Assembly: GCF_001541315.1 (NCBI RefSeq)
Contig: NZ_LMVK01000001.1
Coordinates: forward strand, 248,001 to 312,000
DNA from: Agrobacterium tumefaciens str. B6
GTDB lineage: Bacteria; Pseudomonadota; Alphaproteobacteria; Rhizobiales; Rhizobiaceae
Length of the DNA: 64,000 bases
Reading direction: 5' to 3'
Shown one piece after another: positions 38,755-48,485 of this stretch. Position numbers and translations under genes: made by a program. Below the pieces are notes generated by a model. The model was not told the DNA's origin. It saw only the letters and a program-made list of their open reading frames with translations, and ran no database searches. How positions within the stretch are numbered: the stretch's first letter is position 1; every line of letters starts with the position of its first letter.

Positions 38755-40158
38755 ATGACCCAGGAAACGCTTGGCCTTGACGCCACACCCATGATCGCCC
38801 CCGAGGGCTCGAACAACCGTAAGGTTTTCATCAAGACCTATGGCTGTCAGATGAATGTCTACGATTCCGTCCGCATGAGCGATGCGCTTGCGAAGGATGG
38901 TTACGTTCAGACGGAGGATATGGGCGAGGCGGATCTGGTTCTACTGAACACCTGTCATATCCGCGAAAAGGCGGCTGAAAAGGTCTATTCGGCGCTCGGC
39001 CGCCTGCGTGACATGAAAAAATCCCGCGAAGAGCAGGGCCGCGAATTCATGATTGGCGTTGCCGGTTGCGTGGCACAGGCGGAAGGCGAGGAAATCCTGC
39101 GCCGTGCGCCTGCCGTCGATGTCGTCATCGGCCCGCAGACCTATCATCGCCTGCCGGATGCGCTGAAGCGCGTACGCGGCGGCGAGCGCGTCATCGAAAC
39201 CGAATACGCCGTCGAAGACAAGTTCGAGCATCTTCCGGTCGCCGAAAAGGCGACGCTGCGCACGCGCGGTGTCACGGCGTTTCTGACGGTGCAGGAAGGC
39301 TGCGACAAGTTCTGCACCTTCTGTGTCGTGCCCTATACGCGCGGTTCGGAAGTCTCGCGCCCCGTGCGCCAGATCGTCGATGAAGCGATGAAGCTCGTCG
39401 ATGCCGGCGTGCGCGAAATCACACTGCTCGGCCAGAACGTGAATGCCTGGCAGGGCGAAGGCCCGAAGGGCGAGAAATGGGGCCTTGCCGAATTGCTGTA
39501 TCGGCTGGCGGAAATTCCCGGGCTTGCGCGGCTTCGCTATACCACCAGCCATCCGCGCGACATGGATGACCGCCTGATCGGCGCGCATCGCGATCTGCGT
39601 ATCCTCATGCCCTATCTGCACCTGCCGGTGCAGTCCGGTTCAGACCGCATTCTGAAAGCGATGAACCGCCGCCATACGGGTGAGGAATATATCCAGCTTA
39701 TCGAAAAAATCCGCGCCGCCCGCCCTGATATTGCCATGTCGGGGGACTTTATTGTCGGTTTCCCCGGTGAGACGGATCGCGATTTCGAAGATACGATGGC
39801 GATGGTCGAGACGGTAAAATACGCGCAGGCCTTTTCGTTCAAATATTCCACCCGTCCCGGCACGCCGGGTGCCGATCTCACGGATCAGGTTGCGGAAGAC
39901 GTGAAGGCTGAGCGGCTGGAGAGATTGCAGGCGCTGTTGCTGCGGCAGCAGAAGGAATTTGCGGAATCGCTGGTCGGAAAAACCATGGATGTGCTGCTGG
40001 AAAAGCCCGGCCGCATGCATGAGCAGTTGATAGGTCGCTCTCCTTGGCTGCAATCCGTGAATCTTGATGCAAAGACGTTGAAAATCGGTGACATTGTTAA
40101 TGTACGAATCACCGCAACGGGTCCAAACAGCTTGTTTGCCGAGGTGGCAGGGAGTTAG
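38755..40158 (+). CDS. miaB: tRNA-2-methylthio-N6-dimethylallyladenosine synthase
   Basis: A 467-residue radical SAM methylthiotransferase acting on A37 of tRNAs reading UNN codons. The N-terminal UPF0004 domain has the auxiliary-cluster cysteines C31 (TYGCQMN), C67 (NTCHIRE) and C105 (AGCVAQ); the radical SAM cluster is C183, C187, C190 (CDKFCTFC); a TRAM domain ends the protein. First gene of a miaB-ybeZ-ybeY-ybeX-lnt series that keeps the E. coli order. Confidence 0.97.
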   Translation: MTQETLGLDATPMIAPEGSNNRKVFIKTYGCQMNVYDSVRMSDALAKDGYVQTEDMGEADLVLLNTCHIREKAAEKVYSALGRLRDMKKSREEQGREFMIGVAGCVAQAEGEEILRRAPAVDVVIGPQTYHRLPDALKRVRGGERVIETEYAVEDKFEHLPVAEKATLRTRGVTAFLTVQEGCDKFCTFCVVPYTRGSEVSRPVRQIVDEAMKLVDAGVREITLLGQNVNAWQGEGPKGEKWGLAELLYRLAEIPGLARLRYTTSHPRDMDDRLIGAHRDLRILMPYLHLPVQSGSDRILKAMNRRHTGEEYIQLIEKIRAARPDIAMSGDFIVGFPGETDRDFEDTMAMVETVKYAQAFSFKYSTRPGTPGADLTDQVAEDVKAERLERLQALLLRQQKEFAESLVGKTMDVLLEKPGRMHEQLIGRSPWLQSVNLDAKTLKIGDIVNVRITATGPNSLFAEVAGS

Positions 40159-40198
40159 AGTGGGGAGCCGACACTGATTGGGACAGGAGCCTGACCGC

Positions 40199-41254
40199 TT
40201 GAACGCACACGAATTGGTATCAAATTCATCGCGCCAGCCACGCCAAGCCGCGACCGACGCCAATCACTTCGTCCTCACGTTCGAGAATAACAGGATAGCG
40301 GGAGAGCTATTCGGTCAGTTCGATCAGAACCTGAAGCTCCTGGAGCAGCGCCTCAATATCGACGCCCGCCCGCGCGGCAATTCCGTTGCCATCACCGGCG
40401 ATGTGGTTGCCACCAACCAGGCCCGCCGGGCGCTGGATTTCCTTTACGAGCGCCTGCTCAAGGGCGGCACTGCCGAGGTTTCCGACGTGGAAGGCGCGAT
40501 CCGCATGGCCATGGCCGCGGACGACCAGCTGACCTTGCCGACGATGGAACGCAAGGCGAAGATTTCCATGGCGCAGATTTCCACCCGCAAGAAGACAATT
40601 GCTGCCCGCACCCCGACGCAGGATGTCTATATGCGGGCGCTGGAACAGTCCGAGCTTGTTTTCGGCGTCGGTCCCGCCGGTACCGGCAAGACCTATCTGG
40701 CAGTGGCGCATGCGGCCCAGCTTCTGGAGCGCGGCGCGGTTGACCGCATCATCCTCTCACGCCCCGCCGTCGAGGCAGGCGAGCGTCTGGGCTTCCTGCC
40801 CGGCGACATGAAGGAAAAGGTCGATCCCTATCTGCGCCCGCTTTATGACGCGCTTTATGACATGATGCCGGGCGACAAGGTGGAGCGCGCCATTCAGGCG
40901 GGTGTCATCGAAATCGCGCCGCTGGCCTTCATGCGCGGACGCACGCTCGCCAACGCCGCCGTAATTCTGGACGAAGCCCAGAATACGACGACGATGCAGA
41001 TGAAGATGTTCCTGACCCGTCTCGGCGAAAACGGCCGCATGATCGTGACCGGCGACCCGAGCCAGGTGGATTTGCCGCGCGGCGTGAAATCCGGCCTTGT
41101 CGAGGCCCTGCAAATCCTCACCGATGTCGAAGGCGTGTCCGTCGTCCGCTTCAAGGATGTCGACGTCGTGCGTCATCCGATGGTGGCGCGCATCGTCCGG
41201 GCTTACGAATCCCACACGGCCGTGCCGGACGAAAGCCTCGTGAAGGGCGACTGA
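40199..41254 (+). CDS. phoH: PhoH family ATPase (YbeZ)
   Basis: About 351 residues with an N-terminal KH-like region and a RecA-like ATPase domain: Walker A GPAGTGKT at 158-165 and Walker B AVILDEAQNTT. YbeZ partners YbeY in ribosome maturation and RNA quality control. TTG 40199 has CAGGAGC about 10 bases upstream; TTG 40178 is also in frame. ybeY starts 10 bases after its stop. Confidence 0.93.
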   Translation: MNAHELVSNSSRQPRQAATDANHFVLTFENNRIAGELFGQFDQNLKLLEQRLNIDARPRGNSVAITGDVVATNQARRALDFLYERLLKGGTAEVSDVEGAIRMAMAADDQLTLPTMERKAKISMAQISTRKKTIAARTPTQDVYMRALEQSELVFGVGPAGTGKTYLAVAHAAQLLERGAVDRIILSRPAVEAGERLGFLPGDMKEKVDPYLRPLYDALYDMMPGDKVERAIQAGVIEIAPLAFMRGRTLANAAVILDEAQNTTTMQMKMFLTRLGENGRMIVTGDPSQVDLPRGVKSGLVEALQILTDVEGVSVVRFKDVDVVRHPMVARIVRAYESHTAVPDESLVKGD

Positions 41255-41264
41255 CGCAAAGACA

Positions 41265-41771
41265 ATGACAGCTCTGGATATTCAAATCAGCGTCGAGGCC
41301 GAAGGCTGGTCCTCGGAAGAGGACCTGCTTGCCTTTGCAACCAAAGTGCTGGATGCGGCGGTTGAGTTTTTGAAGAGGGAAGAGGAGCAACCCTTCCCGA
41401 AAACGCCCGTGGAACTTTCGCTGGTCTTCACCGACGATGAAAATATCCGGGAAATCAACGCCGAGTGGCGCGACAAGGACAAGGCGACCAATGTCTTGTC
41501 TTTCCCCGCTTTTCCGCTGGAACCGGGCGGAATGCCGGGCCCGATGCTGGGCGATATCGTCATCGCGCGTGAGACGGTTGAACGCGAGGCTCTTGAACTT
41601 GAGAAGAGTTTCGAGGATCATCTGACCCATCTTCTCGTCCACGGGTTCCTCCATTTGTTCGGTTATGACCACATGGACGAGGAAGAAGCGGAAGAAATGG
41701 AGTCGCTTGAGACTCGCATTTTGGCGGTGCTTGGCCTATCTGATCCCTACGCGGGTCAGGAACCGCTTTAA
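41265..41771 (+). CDS. ybeY: Endoribonuclease YbeY (rRNA maturation factor)
   Basis: A 168-residue single-strand endoribonuclease involved in 16S rRNA 3'-end processing and 70S quality control. The zinc site is HGFLHLFGYDH with H126, H130 and H136. TNVLSFPAF, another conserved segment, lies at 75-83. It follows phoH/ybeZ by 10 bases and precedes the CBS-domain gene by 15. Alphaproteobacterial YbeY has been linked to small-RNA regulation. Confidence 0.97.
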   Translation: MTALDIQISVEAEGWSSEEDLLAFATKVLDAAVEFLKREEEQPFPKTPVELSLVFTDDENIREINAEWRDKDKATNVLSFPAFPLEPGGMPGPMLGDIVIARETVEREALELEKSFEDHLTHLLVHGFLHLFGYDHMDEEEAEEMESLETRILAVLGLSDPYAGQEPL

Positions 41772-41786
41772 ATATTGTCTGGAGCC

Positions 41787-42926
41787 ATGAACGAACATTC
41801 TGCACGACCTGCCAATGAGGGCAGAGAAAACGGCGAGCAGTCCTCTTCGGAGGAGGGCAGTAGTCACTTACGTCACGACTACAATGCCAAGCCGAAATCA
41901 ACCATCTGGTCACGCATCGCACGGTTGCTGAAACCATCCCAGGGTGAACGCCTGCGCGAGGATCTGACCGATGCACTGATGGACGACACCGAAATCGGTG
42001 CGGCCTTTTCGCCTGAAGAACGGGCGATGCTGAACAATATCCTCCGTTTCCGTGAGATCAGGGTCGAAGATATTATGATCCCGCGGGTCGATATCGATGG
42101 TCTCGACCAGAACATGACGATCGGCGACGCGCTGATCCTCTTCGAGGAAACCGGGCGCTCCCGCATGCCGGTCTACGATGAGACGTTGGATAACCCGAAG
42201 GGTATGATCCACATTCGCGATCTGCTGGCCTATGTCGCCAAGCAGGCGCGCAACAAGCGCCGCGCCGGATCGCGAAGCGTCGCTTATGGCGAGGTGAAGG
42301 CGCCGCGCTCACCGCGGCCGAATTTCGATCTGGCTCGGGTGGATCTTGAGCAGACGGTCGCCGATGCCGGGCTGGTGCGCAAAATTCTATTCGCACCGCC
42401 CTCGATGCTCGCTTCCGATCTCTTGAAGACGATGCAGGCGCAGAGAACACAGCTTGCACTTGTTATCGACGAATATGGCGGCACGGACGGCCTCGTCAGC
42501 CACGAGGATATCGTTGAGATGGTCGTAGGCGATATCGATGACGAGCACGACAAGGACGAGGCGATGTTCTCGCGCCTTTCCGCCGATGTGCTTGTTGCCG
42601 ATGCGCGCGCGGAACTTACCGAACTTGCCGAGGTGATCGGGCCGGAATTCGACGTGCGCGAACATCTCGAAGAAATCGACACGCTCGGCGGTCTCATCTT
42701 TTTCGCACTCGGCCGCATTCCGGCCAAGGGCGAGGTGGTTCGCGCGGTACCCGGTTTCGAGTTCCAGATTCTCGATGCGGATAGCCGGCGCATCAAGGGC
42801 GTTCGTATCGCCCGGGATCATGGCTCCGAAGGTGAGGATGACCGCGCTCCGGGCGAAGCCAACGGGGTCATTGCGCTGCCCGCGCCGGATGTTCGCCTCA
42901 TCACGCACCAGCACAACGCCGATTAG
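41787..42926 (+). CDS. CBS-domain protein YbeX/CorC (HlyC/TlyC family, soluble type)
   Basis: About 379 residues. A charged N-terminal tail precedes a paired CBS domain (about 80-230, RVEDIMIPRVDIDGLDQNM and FAPPSMLASDLLKTMQ) and the C-terminal CorC_HlyC domain ending near VRAVPGFEFQILDADSRRIKGV. There are no membrane helices, so this is the soluble CorC/YbeX type rather than a DUF21 transporter. Older annotations call it hemolysin. YbeX works with YbeY in ribosome metabolism. ATG 41787 has TGGAG 5 bases upstream; TTG 41775 is also in frame. Confidence 0.9.
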   Translation: MNEHSARPANEGRENGEQSSSEEGSSHLRHDYNAKPKSTIWSRIARLLKPSQGERLREDLTDALMDDTEIGAAFSPEERAMLNNILRFREIRVEDIMIPRVDIDGLDQNMTIGDALILFEETGRSRMPVYDETLDNPKGMIHIRDLLAYVAKQARNKRRAGSRSVAYGEVKAPRSPRPNFDLARVDLEQTVADAGLVRKILFAPPSMLASDLLKTMQAQRTQLALVIDEYGGTDGLVSHEDIVEMVVGDIDDEHDKDEAMFSRLSADVLVADARAELTELAEVIGPEFDVREHLEEIDTLGGLIFFALGRIPAKGEVVRAVPGFEFQILDADSRRIKGVRIARDHGSEGEDDRAPGEANGVIALPAPDVRLITHQHNAD

Positions 42927-42928
42927 GA

Positions 42929-42954
42929 GAGATGACGGGATGCCCCGTCATCTC
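42929..42954. repeat. Strong hairpin between ybeX and lnt
   Basis: A perfect 10-bp stem (GAGATGACGG / CCGTCATCTC) with a GATGCC loop starts 2 bases after the ybeX stop. No T run follows, so classical termination is unlikely; an mRNA-stability or attenuation role is possible. A GC-rich region with GCGGCC-AAAA-GGCCGC follows at about 42983-42998. Confidence 0.6.
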
Positions 42955-43113
42955 CGCCACGCAGCTATTTGACAGCTCGGAGCGGCCAAAAGGCCGCACG
43001 GCGCTCCGGCCGCCATCCCTCCTGTGGACTGCGAATCTTTTTTCCTTTACGTCGAGTCTGAGGGGAAATTCCGTGGCTGCGGGCTTTTCCACACGCGCAT
43101 AAACGGAGATGAC

Positions 43114-44703
43114 ATGGAGCGTCTTGCAGGCAGGGTAATGCTGGCCGGCGGCATGAGCCGCGCAGTGATGGCGATTGCTGCAGGTGCGGTCGGGGCGCTT
43201 GCCTTGCCTCCATTCGGCTTTTTTGCGGCGCTATTTCTGTCTTTTACCCTGCTCGTCTGGCTCGTGGACGGCTGCACGGGAAAGCCCGGCGGCGGCCTCT
43301 TTAGCCGAATCCTGCCCGCTTTTGGCATCGGCTGGTGTTTCGGACTTGGCTATTTCGTGGCCGGCCTGTGGTGGTTGGGCAATGCGCTTCTGCTGGAAGC
43401 GGATGAATTCGCCTGGGCGCTGCCACTTGCCATCCTCGGTCTGCCGGCGTTTCTGGCGCTGTTTTACGGTTTTGCGGTTGCCGCCGCCAATCTCCTCTGG
43501 TCGGATGGCCTTGGCCGCATCGCGGCGCTTGCCGCCGCCTTCGGCCTTTCGGAATGGCTGCGCAGTTTTCTGGCGACCGGCTTTCCCTGGAACGCCATCG
43601 GTTACGGCATCATGCCCATCCCGATCATGATGCAGTCAGCGCATCTGCTCGGTCTTTTCAGTATCACGACGCTGGCGGTTTTCATCTTTGCTGCACCGGC
43701 GCTGATCGGGACGAAAAAAGGCATGGGACCGGGGCTGGCGCTGGCGGGTCTGCTGCTGGCCGCCCACTTCGGTTATGGCTTTTATCGCTTGCAGACGCCG
43801 GCGGAGATCCCGGCGGACGCCCTGACGGTGAGGATCGTTCAGCCTTCCATCGATCAGTCCCGCAAGATGTTGAACGACGACCGCGCCGAGATTTTCAGCG
43901 AGCATCTGCGGCTGACGGCCCTGCCGCCGGGCGCAGGGAAAAAACGCCCTGATATCATCGTCTGGCCGGAAACCTCCGTCCCGTTCATCCTGACGCAAAA
44001 CCCGGATGCTCTGGCGGAAATCGCCAGAACGCTGGAGGATGGACAGGTGCTGTTCACCGGCGCTGTCAGAATGGAAGATCAGGGGGCCGGCCGACCGCCG
44101 CGTTATTATAATTCGGTCTATGCGATCGACAGCCAGGGCGAGATCATCGGTGCGACCGACAAGGTGCATCTGACCCCCTTCGGCGAATATGTCCCCTTTG
44201 AAGGCATCCTGCGGGAATTCGGTATCGACAATGTCATTGCCCTGCCGGGAGGTTTTTCCGCGGCCTCTTCGCGTACGCCGCTCACGCTGCCTTCGGGCAA
44301 GACCTTCTATCCATTGATCTGTTACGAGATCATTTTCCCGGGCGAGATGACGCCCGGGCTGGCCGGCTCGGCCGCCATCCTGAACGTGACGAATGATGGC
44401 TGGTTCGGTGATACGCCCGGCCCCTATCAGCATTTTCTGCAGGCGAGAGTACGGGCCGTTGAGACGGGCGTGCCGGTGATTCGCGGCGCCAATACCGGAA
44501 TTTCTGCCGTCATCGATCCCTATGGCCGCATTATTGCAGGGCTGGACTACGGTCGGGTCGGAATTGTTGACGCCACTTTGAGTGGTGGGTCAAACGACGC
44601 ATTTACCTACGACACACATCGGACGTATTTCTGGTTGATTTTTTCCATCTTGATAATCGTCGCGGTATTGCCTGCGTGGAGATTTGCGCGGCGCCAGAAT
44701 TGA
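43114..44703 (+). CDS. lnt: Apolipoprotein N-acyltransferase
   Basis: 529 residues: about six to eight membrane helices in the first 230 residues, a nitrilase-fold domain in the periplasm, and a C-terminal helix. The Glu-Lys-Cys triad is E286 (WPETSVPF), K350 (KVHLTPFGEYVPF) and C403 (ICYEIIFP). It adds the third acyl chain to lipoproteins, after LspA cleavage. ATG 43114 has GGAGAT just upstream; the frame is open back to 43024. A 187-base gap separates it from ybeX. Confidence 0.97.
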   Translation: MERLAGRVMLAGGMSRAVMAIAAGAVGALALPPFGFFAALFLSFTLLVWLVDGCTGKPGGGLFSRILPAFGIGWCFGLGYFVAGLWWLGNALLLEADEFAWALPLAILGLPAFLALFYGFAVAAANLLWSDGLGRIAALAAAFGLSEWLRSFLATGFPWNAIGYGIMPIPIMMQSAHLLGLFSITTLAVFIFAAPALIGTKKGMGPGLALAGLLLAAHFGYGFYRLQTPAEIPADALTVRIVQPSIDQSRKMLNDDRAEIFSEHLRLTALPPGAGKKRPDIIVWPETSVPFILTQNPDALAEIARTLEDGQVLFTGAVRMEDQGAGRPPRYYNSVYAIDSQGEIIGATDKVHLTPFGEYVPFEGILREFGIDNVIALPGGFSAASSRTPLTLPSGKTFYPLICYEIIFPGEMTPGLAGSAAILNVTNDGWFGDTPGPYQHFLQARVRAVETGVPVIRGANTGISAVIDPYGRIIAGLDYGRVGIVDATLSGGSNDAFTYDTHRTYFWLIFSILIIVAVLPAWRFARRQN

Positions 44704-44833
44704 CCGCGAACCCCCACAATTGCATAGTGAATACGTCAGTCGTAAAACAAGTTTAGCCGTTGTCGAAATACCGGCTCATTTCTTCGAATAGTACTGAAGC
44801 GAGATATCAACCCTTTCCGAGTGTCAGGACCGC

Positions 44834-45256
44834 ATGATGACCGAGAATAAGAAAAAGCCTAACCCCATCGACATTCATGTCGGAAGCCGAATTCGCCTTC
44901 GCAGAACCATGCTCGGAATGAGTCAGGAGAAGCTGGGTGAAAGTCTTGGAATTACCTTTCAGCAAATCCAGAAATATGAAAAAGGCACCAACCGCGTCGG
45001 CGCTAGCCGCCTGCAGAATATTTCCGGGATCCTCAATGTACCGGTTTCCTTTTTTTTCGAAGATGCGCCCGGCGATCAGGTCGGCGGTACGACCGGCATG
45101 GCGGAAGCGTCGAGCTCCAATTACGTGGTCGACTTTCTGTCCTCGGCTGAAGGTTTGCAGCTGAACCGCGCATTCGTGAAGATCGCCGACCCCAAGGTTC
45201 GCCGTCGCCTCGTTGATCTCGTCAAGGCGCTCGCCGCCGAGGGCGATGCCGAGTAG
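44834..45256 (+). CDS. XRE-family transcriptional regulator, PraR/PhrR-like
   Basis: 140 residues. A Cro/CI helix-turn-helix at about 15-70 (IRLRRTMLGMSQEKLGESLGITFQQIQKYEKGTNRV, cited in part) is followed by a C-terminal region with SNYVVDFLSSAEGLQLNRAFVKIADPKVRRRLVDLVK. The length and sequence fit PraR (PhrR), a rhizobial repressor of quorum sensing, biofilm and attachment genes. Located just before metK and ended by its own terminator. Two adjacent ATGs occur at the start. Confidence 0.85.
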   Translation: MMTENKKKPNPIDIHVGSRIRLRRTMLGMSQEKLGESLGITFQQIQKYEKGTNRVGASRLQNISGILNVPVSFFFEDAPGDQVGGTTGMAEASSSNYVVDFLSSAEGLQLNRAFVKIADPKVRRRLVDLVKALAAEGDAE

Positions 45257-45307
45257 AGCCTGGTCCGCACAGCGCAGAAAATTTCCGGCACGGGATGCCG
45301 GGCACTC

Positions 45308-45332
45308 AACGGTCCGCAAGGACCGTTTTTTT
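45308..45332 (+). terminator. Rho-independent terminator of the PraR-like gene
   Basis: AACGGTCC-GCAA-GGACCGTT forms an 8-bp stem with a tetraloop and is followed by TTTTT. It lies 51 bases after the stop codon and separates the regulator from the metK promoter. Confidence 0.9.
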
Positions 45333-45355
45333 GTGCCGGATTGGAAAGGAATTCT

Positions 45356-45377
45356 CACATAAAGATATATTTATGTG
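45356..45377 (+). promoter_or_regulatory. Palindromic operator candidate upstream of metK
   Basis: CACATAAA and TTTATGTG are exact inverted arms around GATATA, a 22-bp near-perfect palindrome 70 bases before metK. A/T-rich palindromes of this form occur before SAM-cycle genes in rhizobia and may bind the ArsR-type regulator SahR; I recall this only in outline. No SAM-II-type riboswitch is recognisable in this leader. Confidence 0.5.
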
Positions 45378-45447
45378 GTTGTGTCCTTGTTTTTCGCGGC
45401 TGAAATGACTAACAAACTCCAAGACCGTTCTTTGAGGGGAATCCCGC

Positions 45448-46710
<1,263 letters not shown>

Positions 46711-46757
46711 CACTTGTTATTTGACGGCGATTGAGAGATACCGTCACCAACTTTTGT

Positions 46758-46793
46758 AACCCGCACAATGCCTCATGTGGCGCTGTGCGGGTT
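46758..46793. terminator. Hairpin between metK and trmB
   Basis: A perfect 9-bp outer stem (AACCCGCAC / GTGCGGGTT) encloses a 3-bp inner stem (GCC/GGC) across a symmetric internal loop AAT/GCT. It is followed by a moderately T-rich stretch. It could be the metK terminator or a structured trmB leader; the T run is weak, so the class is uncertain. Confidence 0.45.
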
Positions 46794-46820
46794 AAATCTA
46801 TTTGTTCTTGAGAGTATGAG

Positions 46821-47519
46821 ATGACGGAAGAACGGCGTTCGCGCGCAACGGAAGCGTTTTTTGGCAGACGCAAGGGCAAGCCCCTGCGCAATCAGCAAGT
46901 CGATACGATCGAGAACCTGCTGCCTTTGCTGAAAATCGATCTGGAAAGCGCTCCGCCGCAAAATCTCGCCGCTCTTTTTCCGGCGGATGTGCGATCGATC
47001 CGTCTGGAGATCGGTTTCGGCGGCGGCGAACATCTCGCCCACCGCGCGGTTGAGAACCCAGAGACGGGTTTCATTGGGGTCGAGCCCTTCGTTAACTCCA
47101 TGGCCAAACTGCTTGCCACCGTGCGCGAACGCGAGCTGATGAATATCCGGCTCTATGACGATGACGCGACGCAGCTGCTCGACTGGCTGCCAGAGGGGTC
47201 GATCGATCACATCGATCTGCTTTATCCCGATCCGTGGCCAAAGAAGAAACACTGGAAGCGCCGCTTTGTCTCGGACGTCAATCTCGCCCGTTTCCATCGC
47301 GTGTTGAAACCCGGCGGCAAATTCTGCTTTGCGTCGGATATCGATACATACGTCAACTGGACGCTGCAGCATTGCGCCCGGCATGGCGGTTTTGAATGGA
47401 CGGCGACGAGCGCTGACGACTGGCGCACGCCCTACGCCAACTGGCCGGGCACGCGTTACGAAAACAAGGCGAAAAGAGAAGGCCGCAGCTCGGCCTATCT
47501 CACCTTCATCCGTCGCTGA
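46821..47519 (+). CDS. trmB: tRNA (guanine-N7-)-methyltransferase
   Basis: A 232-residue SAM-dependent enzyme that makes m7G46 in tRNA. SAM motif [12 protein letters not shown] is near 58-69 and the conserved [20 protein letters not shown] segment follows; the C-terminal [12 protein letters not shown] is also diagnostic. Placed after the gene that makes its cofactor donor. Convergent with rbsK, with only 12 bases between stops. Confidence 0.96.
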   Translation: MTEERRSRATEAFFGRRKGKPLRNQQVDTIENLLPLLKIDLESAPPQNLAALFPADVRSIRLEIGFGGGEHLAHRAVENPETGFIGVEPFVNSMAKLLATVRERELMNIRLYDDDATQLLDWLPEGSIDHIDLLYPDPWPKKKHWKRRFVSDVNLARFHRVLKPGGKFCFASDIDTYVNWTLQHCARHGGFEWTATSADDWRTPYANWPGTRYENKAKREGRSSAYLTFIRR

Positions 47520-47531
47520 GCGGTTGATCCC

Positions 47532-48431
47532 TCAGAGGGCCGCATCCACTTCCGCTGCCAGCGGAATGGAAGGCTGGGCACCGGCGCGCGTGCAGGCGAG
47601 CGAGCCTGCAACGGCGGCACGCTTCAGCGCCCTTTCGAAATCCATCCCCTGATCGAGGCTGGCAGCGAGATAACCGCAGAAGGTATCGCCCGCACCAACC
47701 GTATCGACCGGCTCGATCTTGAGGCCGGAAGCCCTGTAGACCTTGCCGTTGCGCATGGCGATCACGCCGTCCGCCCCAAGCGTCACGATCAATGTCTGGC
47801 CGGTCCTGTCGTGAAGGGTCTTGAGTTCGTTTTCCCGCTCGACGCTGGAGAGGCCATTCTTGCCGATCAGCAGCTCGAACTCGGTTTCATTGGCGATGAC
47901 GATATCGGCAAGGCCAGCAAGACGCGGACCGTCTGCGGTCAGCGGCGCTGTGTTGATGACGGTGGTGATGCGCTTTGCCTTGGCGGCCGTCAGCGCCGCT
48001 TCGATGGCTGCGGCCGGTATCTCGAACTGCAGCATCAGAATATCGCCAGCGGCCATGTCGGATACGGTCTTTGCGGCATCGGAGGCGGAGACCTCGCCAT
48101 TGGCGGCGGGAATGACCGAAATCATGTTCTCTCCGCCTTCACCGATCAGGATCACCGCCGTTCCCGTCGGGCCGGGCGCAGTCTTGACCAGAGACAGGTC
48201 GGTGCCAGCATCACGCAGTAATGTCAGCGCCGGTGCGGCAAAAGTATCATCGCCCGCAGCCCCTGCCATCTTGACTGCGGCGCCTGCACGCCGTGCGGCC
48301 AGCGCCTGATTGGCTCCCTTGCCGCCGGCGGCCGTGGAGAATGTCTCTCCCGTTACGGTTTCACCGGGCTTGGGCAGGCGTTTGGCGGTCGCGACGAGGT
48401 CCATGTTGATGGAGCCGAAAACAGTAATCAT
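47532..48431 (-). CDS. rbsK: Ribokinase
   Basis: 299 residues of the PfkB family. GGKGANQALAA (36-46) is signature 1 and VDTVGAGDTFCGYLA has the catalytic D249. GSINMDLV at 7-14 binds ribose through N9 and D11. It phosphorylates D-ribose at O5. No rbs transporter genes are adjacent, so it may serve a distant transporter or nucleoside salvage, for instance ribose released by the nucleoside hydrolase at 58.4 kb. Leftward; rmuC upstream on the same strand. Confidence 0.93.
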   Translation of the reverse strand: MITVFGSINMDLVATAKRLPKPGETVTGETFSTAAGGKGANQALAARRAGAAVKMAGAAGDDTFAAPALTLLRDAGTDLSLVKTAPGPTGTAVILIGEGGENMISVIPAANGEVSASDAAKTVSDMAAGDILMLQFEIPAAAIEAALTAAKAKRITTVINTAPLTADGPRLAGLADIVIANETEFELLIGKNGLSSVERENELKTLHDRTGQTLIVTLGADGVIAMRNGKVYRASGLKIEPVDTVGAGDTFCGYLAASLDQGMDFERALKRAAVAGSLACTRAGAQPSIPLAAEVDAAL

Positions 48432-48485
48432 GGGGCGCTGGGTCCATATGAAATTTGAGCAAGGCGGCGACTTTGCCCGAGACGA

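Noticed and set aside
45257-45447. SAM-II or SAM/SAH riboswitch before metK
   Set aside because: The leader contains the terminator of the previous gene and a palindrome, but no pseudoknot pattern or conserved riboswitch core that I recognise.
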